Source of the DNA: Methanosalsum natronophilum
GTDB taxonomy: Archaea; Halobacteriota; Methanosarcinia; Methanosarcinales; Methanosarcinaceae
DNA length: 64,000 nt
Assembly: GCF_024808815.1 (NCBI RefSeq)
Contig: NZ_JANUCS010000004.1
Span: forward strand, 1 to 64,000
Direction of reading: 5' to 3'
Position numbers and translations under genes: made by a program. Shown one piece after another: positions 20,190 to 29,291 of the stretch (its first letter is position 1; each line of letters opens with the position of its first letter). A model generated the notes under the pieces. It was not told the DNA's origin and ran no database searches. It saw nothing but the letters and a program-made list of their open reading frames with translations.

Positions 20190-20590
20190 TTTTATCCTAA
20201 GTTTAGCAGTTGTAAGAAATAAAATTGATCTTAGTGCTGTATTATTCGATACAAATGCAAAAAAAACTAAGAACAAATATAATTTCTCAAAAAAGAATAT
20301 ATAACTTCCGATTGGAGTTAATTTAGTTGTTCAAACAAATTTAAAGGTCAAATTTAACCAGGTGTGACCTCGACTAGAATAAGGTTATTTAGTTTTATTT
20401 GATAGAGGAGCTAACAATCGAACTACTACTCAATTGATCTTAGCTGAATATTTTAATTATTGGATCGAAAAGCAGCTTAATAATAGCAATTATAAGACCA
20501 TATCTAATTTCTGGAACAACCCAATTGAACTGTAAAATTCATTTTCTGATAAAAATAAGTCAAATCTCAATCAAAAAGAGTGATACAACT
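20190..20590 (-). repeat. Degraded second copy of the 2416-2907 gene head and its 5' flank
   Basis: On the minus strand, 20190-20330 translates in patches to KLTPIGSYIFFF and LYLFLVFFAFVSNNTALR. These align with RLVPIVNCTFYS and LYLFLFCVGFLSNITEIR of the decayed gene at 2416-2907. The similarity continues into the 5' flank: TACTCAATTGATC, TTCTGGAAC and AATTCATTTTC are shared in order. Both copies lack an intact full-length frame. The copy ends at the mono-haem gene start and forms most of the intergenic region between that gene and the MBL gene at 20664. Confidence 0.6.
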
Positions 20591-20663
20591 AAATTCAGTT
20601 AATTGATATTTCAAACTCTGACATTAATACAAACAAACATAAAGGAAAGAGGACAAAACCATA

Positions 20664-21680
20664 TTGTTCCAAGGGGATGATAAAATAAAAACAAATCAAT
20701 TATTTACACTTGCGATCATTGTATTAACAGTGATCTTTGTCTCAGGTTGTGTATCTCCTGACTCAATTTCAGATTACATGGAAGAGATACAACCTTACGT
20801 TGAAGATATAGTTACAGATAATATTCATGAAGAAACACATCCTGACACCACAGTACCAACAATAAACGGGGATCTCTTAACAGTACATTTCATTGATGTT
20901 GGTCAAGGTGATTCTATCCTGATTCAAATAAATGACAAGAACATGCTGATAGATGCAGGGGATAATTGGTCTGGGGACACAGTTGTATCTTACCTAAAAG
21001 ACAATGATGTTGAAGATCTGGACTTTGTAATCGCTACCCATCCACACGCTGATCACATTGGAGGTATGGTAGATGTAATTGATAATTTCAATGTCATGAG
21101 ATTCATTGACTCTGGAAATCCTCATACAACAAGAACATATGAAAATATTCTCATTGCTATTGATGAGAATGATATACCTTTCAGTCTTGCAGAATCTGGC
21201 CAGACCATAGACCTTGATCCTTCAGTTACAATTGAAGTCTTGAATCCAGTAGAACCAACAGGAAACCTTAATGACGATTCAATTGTTTTGAAATTGACAT
21301 ATGGCGAAGTATCGTTCTTATTCACAGGTGATGCTGAGGAACGTGCAGAGAACAGAATGATCGATGAAGGATATGATATTGATAGTGACATTCTCAAAGT
21401 TGGACATCATGGTAGTAGATCGTCAACGATCCAGGAGTTTCTTGACAGTGTAAGTCCTGAAGTTTGTATTATTATGGTTGGAACAGATAACCGTTATGGA
21501 CACCCTCATGAGGAGGTCATTGATAGGCTCAATCTTTTTGGATGTGAGATATATAGGACCGACCTTGATGGAAATATTATTGTCAAGACCGATGGTAGAG
21601 ATTATAGTGTAGAGACACAAAACAGTGGATTAGTAATCCCAATGACAGCTATGACCTTTGCATTGACAGCAGAAGCATAG
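20664..21680 (+). CDS. Lipoprotein metallo-beta-lactamase-fold hydrolase (ComEC C-terminal domain-like)
   Basis: The product starts at TTG with a GGAAAGAGG ribosome site, then a lipobox-like signal (IIVLTVIFVSGCVS). The MBL core includes VHFIDVGQGDSILIQI, the THPHADHIGG metal motif, FLFTGDAEE and LKVGHHGSRSS. This is the branch related to the DNA-degrading C-terminal domain of ComEC. Being secreted and lipid-anchored, it would act outside the cell, plausibly as an extracellular nuclease or phosphodiesterase. It is followed 8 bp later by a DUF3006 gene, a common pairing. The stop is TAG, with TGA four codons further. Confidence 0.85.
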   Translation: MFQGDDKIKTNQLFTLAIIVLTVIFVSGCVSPDSISDYMEEIQPYVEDIVTDNIHEETHPDTTVPTINGDLLTVHFIDVGQGDSILIQINDKNMLIDAGDNWSGDTVVSYLKDNDVEDLDFVIATHPHADHIGGMVDVIDNFNVMRFIDSGNPHTTRTYENILIAIDENDIPFSLAESGQTIDLDPSVTIEVLNPVEPTGNLNDDSIVLKLTYGEVSFLFTGDAEERAENRMIDEGYDIDSDILKVGHHGSRSSTIQEFLDSVSPEVCIIMVGTDNRYGHPHEEVIDRLNLFGCEIYRTDLDGNIIVKTDGRDYSVETQNSGLVIPMTAMTFALTAEA

Positions 21681-21688
21681 GAGGAGTT

Positions 21689-21910
21689 ATGACACGTTTT
21701 AAGGTTTCATTTGATAGAGTGGAAGAGGATATTGCAGTACTTCTTGTGAGGGATGACGAGTCTATAAAGATCGACATTCCTTTATCTCTCCTTCCTCCGA
21801 ATTCAAAAGAAGGTGATATCCTGGACATTAATATTGATAAGGATGAAAAGGAAACCGAAGATGCAAAAGAGAGAGTATCTTATTTAATAGAGAAACTTAA
21901 GAACAAATGA
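21689..21910 (+). CDS. DUF3006 family protein
   Basis: The 73-residue acidic protein (FKVSFDRVEEDIAVLLVRDD ... IDIPLSLLPPNSKEGDILDI) matches the DUF3006 pattern: a short beta-rich head and a charged helical tail (DEKETEDAKERVSYLIEKLK). In many genomes it sits directly after a ComEC-like MBL hydrolase, as here, in an apparent two-gene operon with its own GGAGG ribosome site. Its function is unknown; it may assist or modulate the hydrolase. Confidence 0.85.
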   Translation: MTRFKVSFDRVEEDIAVLLVRDDESIKIDIPLSLLPPNSKEGDILDINIDKDEKETEDAKERVSYLIEKLKNK

Positions 21911-21924
21911 AGTGAAATTGTTGA

Positions 21925-22190
21925 TTATTCAACATTCTCACATTCAGGACACGGATAATCGACCAGCTCTTCAATTAGTTCTCATTAGTTATCATTCTGT
22001 AAGACATAATTCCTTTTATTTCCTGCAAATCCGTGTTTTAAACGCAGGTTAATTATCTCTCCCTTGATGTCGAATATATATTTATAATAGGGTAGCAGCC
22101 CGAATCCCATCTCATGTTTCTTATTTGCATTTATGATTACATGTAAGCAGCATTTGTTGTATTTCTTTCCACTGCCATATTGAAATGTTA
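21925..22190 (-). pseudogene. Remnant of a SEC-C motif protein
   Basis: On the minus strand the frame reads YGSGKKYNKCCLHVIINANK, then LLPYYKYIFDIKGEIINLRL, then after two stop codons EELVDYPCPECENVE. GSGKKYNKCC is a SEC-C zinc motif, found at the ends of SecA and of many nucleic-acid-associated proteins. No start and no full-length frame exist. It lies just past the bax1-fusion stop. Confidence 0.5.
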
Positions 22191-22215
22191 TGTTGTGCTA
22201 TGCTATGTTATCATT

Positions 22216-24336
22216 TCATGGTATCAATTTGTTAACATAATGGTCTTCATGTTCTTCATCCATACAGTACTGACATAAAAACATCTGTTTGCGTTTTTCC
22301 TCTGTGCAATCAATGCAGATCAATGTCGCAAGTGACTTGATTTGTATCTCCTTACAGGATACACAATATCGGTTATTTTTCTTGTTCCTAGAAATAATAC
22401 GTGGATATTTAATATTGGGGATAGGTCTTACAATTTTCTCCAACTTGATAAAATGCTCAATATCATCACCAAATCCATAAATATATTTTAGGGTGCTGCC
22501 TTCCATAAGTTCAAGTTCTTCTATTTTCTTCGTAACACCTGTACCACTCCCATCAGGTTCAATTATACCCATGCTATTTACTTTCAAAAACGTGCCTGAA
22601 AAGAATTCGCCAACTTCCTGATCATCATAGTTAAAACCCTCTCTTATTGCACCATCAAAATCCTCAAGCGTCTGGTCACCCTGTACCTCAATACGGCGCC
22701 ATGTTCCCTTTAAATACTTTAAAGCTACCTTGAAAACGTATACTTTACTTTTATTTGTGTTATAATTCAACTCATTCCTTGTATTAAACGCAATTAATTC
22801 TGCATTATCCGGATCTAGTCCGTTCCATTTAACCTTATATCCGAGCATATCAAAGATCTGTTGACCTTTAATACCATATTTCTCAATAATAATAAGAGCT
22901 TCATTATACAGATTCACCCCATTCAACTCTTCTTCAACAGCTTTTAGGGTTTTATTATTAACAAGCTGGTTTCCAATACGCAGATGATCATTGTTTTTGA
23001 TTTTGGTTTTGCTATTGTTATTGAGGTTAAGAGCACTCGATAAAGCATCTAGGGTAACATTATATTTCTCAGCGATCTCATCGAGATCGATAACATTACC
23101 TTCAAAGTTAATATCAATACTTTTAAGCCTTTCAATATCCTCTGCAACCATCTTTTCTTCGAATTTTCTCAGTATATTGATAATTTCAAGGTATGGAACT
23201 TTACGGTCATAGAAAATAACATTATCCATACTGAAATCCGAACCGGAGCAGGCAAGTTTTTTATTTACAAGAAGTATTAGATCATCTTTTTCATCTTTTT
23301 CCAGCAGGTTTATCTTATGTATCTTTTTCTTCAGATATTCAGGTGTCCAGAAACCGATTATTTCAAGATAGACCTTCTTATCGTTTTTCTCCAGGGAAAA
23401 GTCAGGAATAAAAGCGTATTGTCCTGCTTTTAATACTTCAGATTCTCTTCTGACATTCCAGTCGTTAAAATTTAGTAAAGAGAACTCTTTTTCAATTGCA
23501 CTATCAAAGCTCTCCATATCAGTATCCATACCAGATTTCATATCATGTTCAATCTCAAATATTGGATGACCGGAATCAAGAGTGAAATCATATATCCGAT
23601 TGCCATTCATTGTCTTCTTCAAGACGCTTGCTTTTATGCTCCACTTCTTGGATCTCATGATCGTTGGTAACAGTTTTGCTAGAGAATTGCCATACCTCTC
23701 AGTCATCTTGAATAAGGAAGCAGCTCCATCAAGGTATATCGTATCATCTTCAATGGAGTACATCAATCCAAACTTCTTGATATTCCAGAAAATCTCCTGA
23801 AAATTATCATTTATCTGAATTTCCATACCAGTTGCTTTAAAAAGAAGTGTTTGTGTCAATGACATGTTATATTGTTTAAGCAGATCTTCAGGTGAAATGA
23901 CATGAAAATCCTTAACTATCAGATTCTCCTCCATATCTGCCCACATATCCTTTTCGAGTTCATTTGGATCAAGGGACACCTTTTCAGAAACTCTGTTTAT
24001 GACCTTCTCCCTCTCTGCAATATCAAGAACAGAACCACCACATTCCTCAAAGACCATTTTCCTGGCAATTGATGGCTCTATACTTGCATCCATTTCAATA
24101 ACACATTTTCTTTTAAGTATTTGAGAAAGGCCTCTAATAAAGCGGAAATCTATCTCTTCGATCCCATCGATCTCTTCAGCTAGTTCTCCGTATGTTCTAC
24201 CAATATGTTTCTGAAATATATTTATAAGAGAATCTGCTACCTCAAGTTTATTCTTATCATTCGTGGCATAAACAGGTTCGATCTTTCCTTTGTAGATTTT
24301 TGTAACAAGAAGGTCACTGGTGAGCATATTGATCAT
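22216..24336 (-). CDS. bax1: Bax1-type (DUF790) nuclease fused to a pRiA4b ORF-3-like domain and zinc knuckles
   Basis: The first ~450 residues resemble DUF790/Bax1, the XPG-like nuclease partner of archaeal XPB: LLVTKIYKGKIEPVYA at the start, then LEIIGFWTPEYLKKKIHKIN with the restriction-type core around residues 320-360. The ~150 residues after about 520 form a pRiA4b ORF-3-like domain (YLKGTWRRIEVQGDQTLEDF ... YGFGDDIEHFIKLEKI). The tail has paired cysteines (YCVSCKEIQIKSLATLICID, CQYCMDEEHEDH). At 706 residues it is far longer than the usual Bax1. The gene directly follows the XPB helicase gene, so the two are cotranscribed and should act together in DNA repair. The alternative start M4 (24327) is equally good. 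Confidence 0.8.
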   Translation of the reverse strand: MINMLTSDLLVTKIYKGKIEPVYATNDKNKLEVADSLINIFQKHIGRTYGELAEEIDGIEEIDFRFIRGLSQILKRKCVIEMDASIEPSIARKMVFEECGGSVLDIAEREKVINRVSEKVSLDPNELEKDMWADMEENLIVKDFHVISPEDLLKQYNMSLTQTLLFKATGMEIQINDNFQEIFWNIKKFGLMYSIEDDTIYLDGAASLFKMTERYGNSLAKLLPTIMRSKKWSIKASVLKKTMNGNRIYDFTLDSGHPIFEIEHDMKSGMDTDMESFDSAIEKEFSLLNFNDWNVRRESEVLKAGQYAFIPDFSLEKNDKKVYLEIIGFWTPEYLKKKIHKINLLEKDEKDDLILLVNKKLACSGSDFSMDNVIFYDRKVPYLEIINILRKFEEKMVAEDIERLKSIDINFEGNVIDLDEIAEKYNVTLDALSSALNLNNNSKTKIKNNDHLRIGNQLVNNKTLKAVEEELNGVNLYNEALIIIEKYGIKGQQIFDMLGYKVKWNGLDPDNAELIAFNTRNELNYNTNKSKVYVFKVALKYLKGTWRRIEVQGDQTLEDFDGAIREGFNYDDQEVGEFFSGTFLKVNSMGIIEPDGSGTGVTKKIEELELMEGSTLKYIYGFGDDIEHFIKLEKIVRPIPNIKYPRIISRNKKNNRYCVSCKEIQIKSLATLICIDCTEEKRKQMFLCQYCMDEEHEDHYVNKLIP

Positions 24337-25677
24337 TTACCTCAGAGCTTTCTTTCTTCTGTTTGCTGTGTTCATCTCACTGGTTTCTGCAGATACTATT
24401 TCATACAGTACAGCTTTCTTTCCTTCCTTCTTTCGAAGTATCCTTCCAAGACGCTGGATAAAAGCTCTTCCACTTCCAGTTCCGCTCAGGATCACACCTA
24501 CATCTGCTTCAGGGACATCTATACCTTCATCCAGAACCTTTGATGTAACAACTGTCCTATATGCTCCGGACCTGAACCTGTCAAGGATCTCATTCCGTTC
24601 CTTACTTGATGTTTTGTAGGTTATGGCCGGAATTAGGAATTCTTTTGATATTCTATATACAAGTTTGTTGTGTTCAGTGAAAACAAATAATCTGCTATAT
24701 TTATGCTTTTTCAGGATATCCCGGAAATGTTCAATTTTAGATGTACTGTTAAGGGCAATATCCCGTGCTTTGTTTCTTGCAAGGAGTGCTTGCCTTGCTT
24801 TTGGATCTCTTCCACTTCGCATAACGATCTTCTGAAAATCTGATGGGCTTCTGATAATGATATTGTTTTTCTTGAGATAGTCTGCAAAAATTCCCTGATT
24901 ATGCTCGTATTCCATCTGTTCTGTTTCAGTAAGATCTACTACTATCTTTTGAAGTTTAAAAGAAGATAAATGGTTCCCAGCAAGCTCTTTTACCTGTTTC
25001 TCAAATACCTTTCCGCCAATAAGCCTATTAAGCTCACTGTGGGCTCCGTCCTCTCTCTCATATGTGGCGGTAAGACCCATTCTAAAAGGTGAAGCAAACA
25101 TTTCAGCTATTTGCCTGTAACCTTCTGCAGGAAGATGATGCACTTCATCAAAGATCATAAGACCGAACTTGTTTCCCAGCCTTCCAGCATGGATATACGC
25201 AGAGTCGTATGTGGAGACAGTTAATGCTTTTATTTCCTGCTTTCCACCACCAAGCATCCCTACATCTAAATTGAATTCCTCTTGTAATTTAGAACGCCAC
25301 TGTTCAAGCAGATCAAGGGTTGGCACGATAATTATCGTTGGTGTGTTCAATAACGAAATTGCGTTGATACCCACGACAGTTTTACCACTCCCTGTTGGTA
25401 GTACAATAACACCACGTTTGTTATTGCGTATCCACGCATCAAGAGACTTTTTTTGATAACCTCGCAATTCCATTGTGCTATTAAGTTCAGGACATGGTAC
25501 AAGGTCAAGTACATTATCGCTATAATGGATACCTGAACTATTAAGATGATCAATGATATCCTGGTAGTACAATGCCATGGCACGGAACGATCCTGAACGC
25601 TCATCCCACGAAGAGTTCGGGACCCTGGCGTTTCCCTGAATGACAATTGTACCGTGATTAAAAGAAAGATCCATCAT
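24337..25677 (-). CDS. XPB/Rad25-type SF2 DNA helicase
   Basis: The 446-residue helicase has Q-motif region ELRGYQKKSLDAW, Walker A LPTGSGKT, FDEVHHLPA, GLTATYEREDG and the late motif RLGRILRKKEGKKAVLYEIV. The REDG tripeptide after motif III is the RED signature of XPB. Length matches compact archaeal XPB. Its stop is directly adjacent to the bax1 ATG, matching the conserved archaeal XPB-Bax1 pair, which unwinds and incises damaged or bubble DNA. Both genes are on the minus strand. Confidence 0.92.
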   Translation of the reverse strand: MMDLSFNHGTIVIQGNARVPNSSWDERSGSFRAMALYYQDIIDHLNSSGIHYSDNVLDLVPCPELNSTMELRGYQKKSLDAWIRNNKRGVIVLPTGSGKTVVGINAISLLNTPTIIIVPTLDLLEQWRSKLQEEFNLDVGMLGGGKQEIKALTVSTYDSAYIHAGRLGNKFGLMIFDEVHHLPAEGYRQIAEMFASPFRMGLTATYEREDGAHSELNRLIGGKVFEKQVKELAGNHLSSFKLQKIVVDLTETEQMEYEHNQGIFADYLKKNNIIIRSPSDFQKIVMRSGRDPKARQALLARNKARDIALNSTSKIEHFRDILKKHKYSRLFVFTEHNKLVYRISKEFLIPAITYKTSSKERNEILDRFRSGAYRTVVTSKVLDEGIDVPEADVGVILSGTGSGRAFIQRLGRILRKKEGKKAVLYEIVSAETSEMNTANRRKKALR

Positions 25678-25791
25678 GATTTAAAAAGAATTGGAGACTA
25701 ATAAACATTGGGTATGTATCGTAAAGTAAGGGATATCGTTAGAATATAACTAAAAAACAACATCATTTGAGATGGCAGTTTGAATATAAAT

Positions 25792-26123
25792 TCAGAAGAT
25801 TTGATTCTTTCTGAGCCACTCCTCTATTTCTTTTACACCAAACTTGTAGTTTCCCATCAGCTCGTATCTCTTAGCCATGGCTTCTTAGTATCACGTCTGC
25901 AAGGGTAAGGCCGGTTCTCTTATTACCATCAAAGAATGGGTGCATTGTAACTACATTATGTAAGGCTACATCTGTGTTGACAATTATATCGTTCTTCCTT
26001 CCTGTTGCACTCGAACGCGATGTGGTTCAGAGTATCTACATTTAGCACACCGGAAGAACCACCGGTTTCTTCAATGATCTTGTCATGGAGATATCTTATT
26101 GCACCAGATGTTAGTAGATACAT
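25792..26123 (-). pseudogene. Fic/Doc (death-on-curing) pseudogene
   Basis: Three frames together reconstruct a Doc-like protein: YLLTSGAIRYLHDKIIEETG at the start, the catalytic loop HPFFDGNKRTGLTLADVIL in the middle, and GVKEIEEWLRKNQI at the end. Frameshifts separate the parts. An intact protein would AMPylate or phosphorylate a target as a toxin. No antitoxin gene is visible beside it. It lies upstream of the XPB-bax1 operon. Confidence 0.8.
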
Positions 26124-26310
26124 GGTTCTCAATTATGTTCATTTAATCTCCATGAATAGGTAGGGACTAATAAGACGCGGATATTTAGGTAACAAGAGAC
26201 ATATAATGCAGGTAACAGACACTTGTGCAGATTTTTGAGTAGATAGGTATCAAAAACTTTCATTTACAAGCACTTAACCTATGCTTATGGAGTTGTTGTG
26301 AACTATTCTA

Positions 26311-27156
26311 TTAAATTAAACCAATATCCCGTATCTCATCTTGTGAGAGTGCACGATCATATAATTGAATATCATCTATAAGACCCACAAAATTTCGGCT
26401 ATTAGAGCCGCTTCTATACCCTCCTATAAGTATTGGATCATCTGATCGAACCAAATCACCATTAACGCCCCTTAAACTTATAAGTAGTCCATCAATATAG
26501 ATCAACATATCAGAAGACTCATGGTCATATACACCACTGACCTGGTACCACTGGTTGTTCTCTAGTGTTAGGCCTTCAACAAAGTTATTACTTGTATTTT
26601 TGGTACCTAATGCAAACTCAGCCCGGTTCATATTAGATTCCGGTATGGCCGTTGCATGATGTAAACGGTAAGTTGGTGCATTAATATCATCACTTTTTGT
26701 GATTATACCTGCCCACCTATCTCTTTCTGCAATATCAATTTCCCATTTAACATAAGCAACTATCGTGAAGGATTCTGAAAAATTAAGAGATTCTGTAGGA
26801 TTGTCGATTATCACACGACTACCATCATCACCATTGAATCTAGCAGCTTTCCCAAAAAGACCGGGAACAAACTCAACTTCTCCTTCTCCTACTGGATTAC
26901 CATTATTGTCACCTACAGAATCTTTAAAATCACCATCAAATGACCATCTTGCAACCAATCCACTTTGAGGATTCAGGTCACGATCAGATGAATACAGGAT
27001 ATCCTGGAACCTTTCATAGTGATCGTAAGGCAATGAGATCGATGTAGAAAAAAGTGCGATTGATATAGCTAATATTATCGTTACAGAAGTAATAAGGACA
27101 ATACCTATCGAGGGTGCAACGCCTGAGTTCTCTTTGAAAATTCCAAATATCTTCAT
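26311..27156 (-). CDS. Pilin-like membrane-anchored LamG (concanavalin-fold) protein
   Basis: The N-terminus has a class III-type leader and hydrophobic helix (GVAPSIGIVLITSVTIILAI), as in archaeal type IV pilins. A short linker YDHYERFQDIL precedes a LamG/concanavalin-like domain of ~200 residues (GLVARWSFDGDFKDSVGDNN ... DDIQLYDRALSQDEI). It could be a surface or pilus-borne lectin. The gene at 35862 has the same head design with a related linker (EEHYQRFLDQI) but another binding domain, so the two appear to be a pair. 281 residues; transcribed alone. Confidence 0.8.
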   Translation of the reverse strand: MKIFGIFKENSGVAPSIGIVLITSVTIILAISIALFSTSISLPYDHYERFQDILYSSDRDLNPQSGLVARWSFDGDFKDSVGDNNGNPVGEGEVEFVPGLFGKAARFNGDDGSRVIIDNPTESLNFSESFTIVAYVKWEIDIAERDRWAGIITKSDDINAPTYRLHHATAIPESNMNRAEFALGTKNTSNNFVEGLTLENNQWYQVSGVYDHESSDMLIYIDGLLISLRGVNGDLVRSDDPILIGGYRSGSNSRNFVGLIDDIQLYDRALSQDEIRDIGLI

Positions 27157-27252
27157 GTATATTCTATTAAAGTTTATTATAACTTATTATATATATCAAG
27201 GGTGGTCAGATCATATTAATGACCTACATCTAAAGAGCAAGAACTTGTCTTC

Positions 27253-27288
27253 GTGAACTACACCACGCCTAAGCATGGTGTAGTTCAC
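27253..27288. repeat. 13-bp perfect hairpin
   Basis: GTGAACTACACCA (27253-27265) pairs perfectly with TGGTGTAGTTCAC (27276-27288) around a 10-nt loop, CGCCTAAGCA. Strong stems of this kind occur at the ends of IS200/IS605-type elements, but no tnpA or tnpB is present. It may be a terminator or an element footprint. Confidence 0.5.
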
Positions 27289-27469
27289 TGTTCGGTGTAA
27301 ATATATACAAAGAAGCTGCAGCAACAATGAACAGTGGGATATGTGCAATATACTAAAGACTTGCAGTACCTAATAGAGCTCCAAAGAAAGCGAATATTAA
27401 TAATACTGGGTTATTAGGATTGCACAAATCATTAATAAAATATATTAAATGAATCCAACCCGGAATCAT
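27269..27469 (-). pseudogene. Small two-helix membrane ORF with in-frame TAG
   Basis: From ATG at 27469 the frame encodes MIPGWIHLIYFINDLC and PVLLIFAFFGALLGTASL, meets TAG at codon 46, and continues as YIAHIPLFIVAAASLYIFTP to a second TAG at 27269, inside the hairpin. Both halves are membrane-helix-like. It is either a decayed small membrane gene or another UAG readthrough case. There is no clear ribosome site, so I favour decay. Confidence 0.3.
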
Positions 27470-27870
27470 TTAAATGCAAGTAAAGCTAAAATAAAAAGAA
27501 CTAAGAGATAAAAACGTAATAGACTGTAACAATAGTTCCATCAATATGATTTAAAAGTGGTGAATATTTCTGTATTAATTTATACTAAAAGTATATACAG
27601 TTGATTTTTATCAATTAATTAATGTCAATACCGTTTTTCTTACCTTTCCCGAAAATTGATTGAAATATAATATCACATAGAAATATTGTAAAGCTCAATT
27701 GATGTAATTGTATTGGCTATTAGTCTATGTTGCATTGTTATCAATAATATAAAGGAAAGGTAAGAACACGTTCATCTCTTATGACTGGTAAATTTAGTCT
27801 AAAAAGAATTTCCATCTAATTTTGAACATATACGAAATTCACCAAAATGATTTCCCATTGTTGATGACAC
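27470..27870. other. AT-rich intergenic region
   Basis: About 400 bp between the small membrane ORF and the XRE regulator. It is very AT-rich, with several TATA-like stretches. I see no protein-like frame or RNA gene. Confidence 0.4.
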
Positions 27871-28077
27871 TTAATCATCAACAATGAAAACGTCTTCTAT
27901 ATTTTCATTTAGGGCTCTAGATATCTTAAACGCTAAACCAAGAGAAAGGTTATATTTCCCCTTCTCTATATGTCCAATAGTCTCTCTACGGACATTAACT
28001 TTATTTGCTAGGTCTTCCTGTGTTAAATCATTTTTTGCACGTAATTCTTTGATTCGATTACTGTATTGCACATCCAT
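27871..28077 (-). CDS. XRE-family helix-turn-helix regulator
   Basis: The 68-residue protein is a minimal Cro/C1-type HTH: NRIKELRAKNDLTQEDLANK, then VNVRRETIGHIEKGKYNLSL and an acidic tail ENIEDVFIVDD. This matches the short YgzD/ImmA-type regulators. Its ATG lies 3 bp after the stop of the small membrane protein gene, so it is the second gene of a two-gene operon. It probably represses that operon or senses through the membrane partner. Confidence 0.9.
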   Translation of the reverse strand: MDVQYSNRIKELRAKNDLTQEDLANKVNVRRETIGHIEKGKYNLSLGLAFKISRALNENIEDVFIVDD

Positions 28078-28080
28078 TTA

Positions 28081-28428
28081 TTATTTCCCACCTCTATCAT
28101 AGATGTAGAATGAAATGACAAATGTGAGCAATGGGAATACTAGTGTAGCTGCTAATGCTCCTGCAATAACTTCCATTGAATCTGTTATTGTCATTAGAAC
28201 AACCGAGGCTCCAATACATACCATGGAAATAACAAATCCATTCAATCCTGCTCTTGCAACATTCATCATTAAGAACTCATCTGTTTTACCTGCTAATGCG
28301 AAGAAGAATGAAAAGAATCCAAAGAATCCATAGAATCCTGCATTGCCTGTAGTCAATCCTAACATACCTAAAAACCCTAGAAGGCCTAATAATGCTAATG
28401 GGTTTTTACTAATTTTTTTATCTGTCAT
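28081..28428 (-). CDS. Small four-helix membrane protein (DUF3796-like) paired with XRE regulator
   Basis: The 115-residue protein is nearly all hydrophobic. Helices fall around PLALLGLLGFLGMLGLTT, FYGFFGFFSFFFAL, FVISMVCIGASVVLMTI and AGALAATLVFPLLTFVISF, with a DEFLMMNVARAGLNGF loop after the second. That layout resembles DUF3796/DUF2178 proteins, which are often cotranscribed with a small XRE regulator, as here. The function of the pair is unknown. A TATA-like stretch lies upstream (about 28490). Confidence 0.7.
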   Translation of the reverse strand: MTDKKISKNPLALLGLLGFLGMLGLTTGNAGFYGFFGFFSFFFALAGKTDEFLMMNVARAGLNGFVISMVCIGASVVLMTITDSMEVIAGALAATLVFPLLTFVISFYIYDRGGK

Positions 28429-28617
28429 GTTCTCTATACCTCACATAATGTTTTATTTATATAACTTTATGTTATGAATAGTTAACATAGTATATATATT
28501 TATTGGATAAATGGCTGTAAGTATAAATTAATTCAGTTTATCGAGAAAAGGTATGATACACTTAAATAAAATTGAATAACTATTTGTTATCAGAAAATAA
28601 TATGATACTGCAGGGAG

Positions 28618-28827
28618 TTGATACATATATCAAACACAAAAGAAGAGGAAGCATTTTATTATCAAGAGAATCCCGAGTATGTTAAGAGTATAGATAAAAA
28701 TAAGCTCAGGTTCGTAGCACTTGCAGATGATGGTGTTTTCGATAATGCAAAACCAGTGACTGAAGAAGAGAACAAGAAAGCAAACCGTATCTGGGCCGAA
28801 ATAACAGGTCAGGATGAGGATAAATAA
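28618..28827 (+). CDS. Small acidic hypothetical protein
   Basis: A 69-residue, highly charged product (NTKEEEAFYYQENPEYVKSI ... PVTEEENKKANRIWAEITG). The frame opens at 28606, so the only usual start is TTG at 28618; GGGAG lies directly before it, which is closer than ideal. I do not recognise a family. The composition and regular charge pattern look like a real protein. Confidence 0.5.
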   Translation: MIHISNTKEEEAFYYQENPEYVKSIDKNKLRFVALADDGVFDNAKPVTEEENKKANRIWAEITGQDEDK

Positions 28828-29237
28828 ACTCATAAGGACATTTTTAATAGAAATGGTTACCTATTTTTAAATAACAATACCGTTCCACAGAGTTTGAAAA
28901 CAATATCATTGCTCAAAATAGATGTTATTCTTGAGATTAATTTATTATATTTAGATGAATGGATAGTTTATTCAACAATTGACTTAAATAAGCCCTATTT
29001 TTCTGATTAGAAATAAGGATCTTTTTTTTAGTAACAGCTCTTAGGTATTGTACCAAAAACTCTCATTTTTACTTCACCTTAATATTTCACATATTGTGGA
29101 TATTGTAATAAAAAGCGATTTAAGATTACTGAAATGAAGAATTCAACTTAACCTGAATTTATTCATCTGAGTTAGAACATTTAGCTCCCTAAAACATTTT
29201 CATAATATTTATATTCTATAAGCATATAAATTTTATT
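28828..29237. other. Intergenic region upstream of the TPR-helicase gene
   Basis: AT-rich region of about 400 bp with no recognisable gene. A TATA-like CATATAAATTTTA at 29223-29235 probably serves the downstream TPR-helicase gene. Confidence 0.4.
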
Positions 29238-29291
29238 TTGGTTATTAAAAAAATATTGTGTAACTTCAAATGGAATTATGGAGTTGGGGTA

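Noticed and set aside
27253-27288. Complete insertion sequence
   Set aside because: Only a hairpin is present, with no transposase or matched ends.
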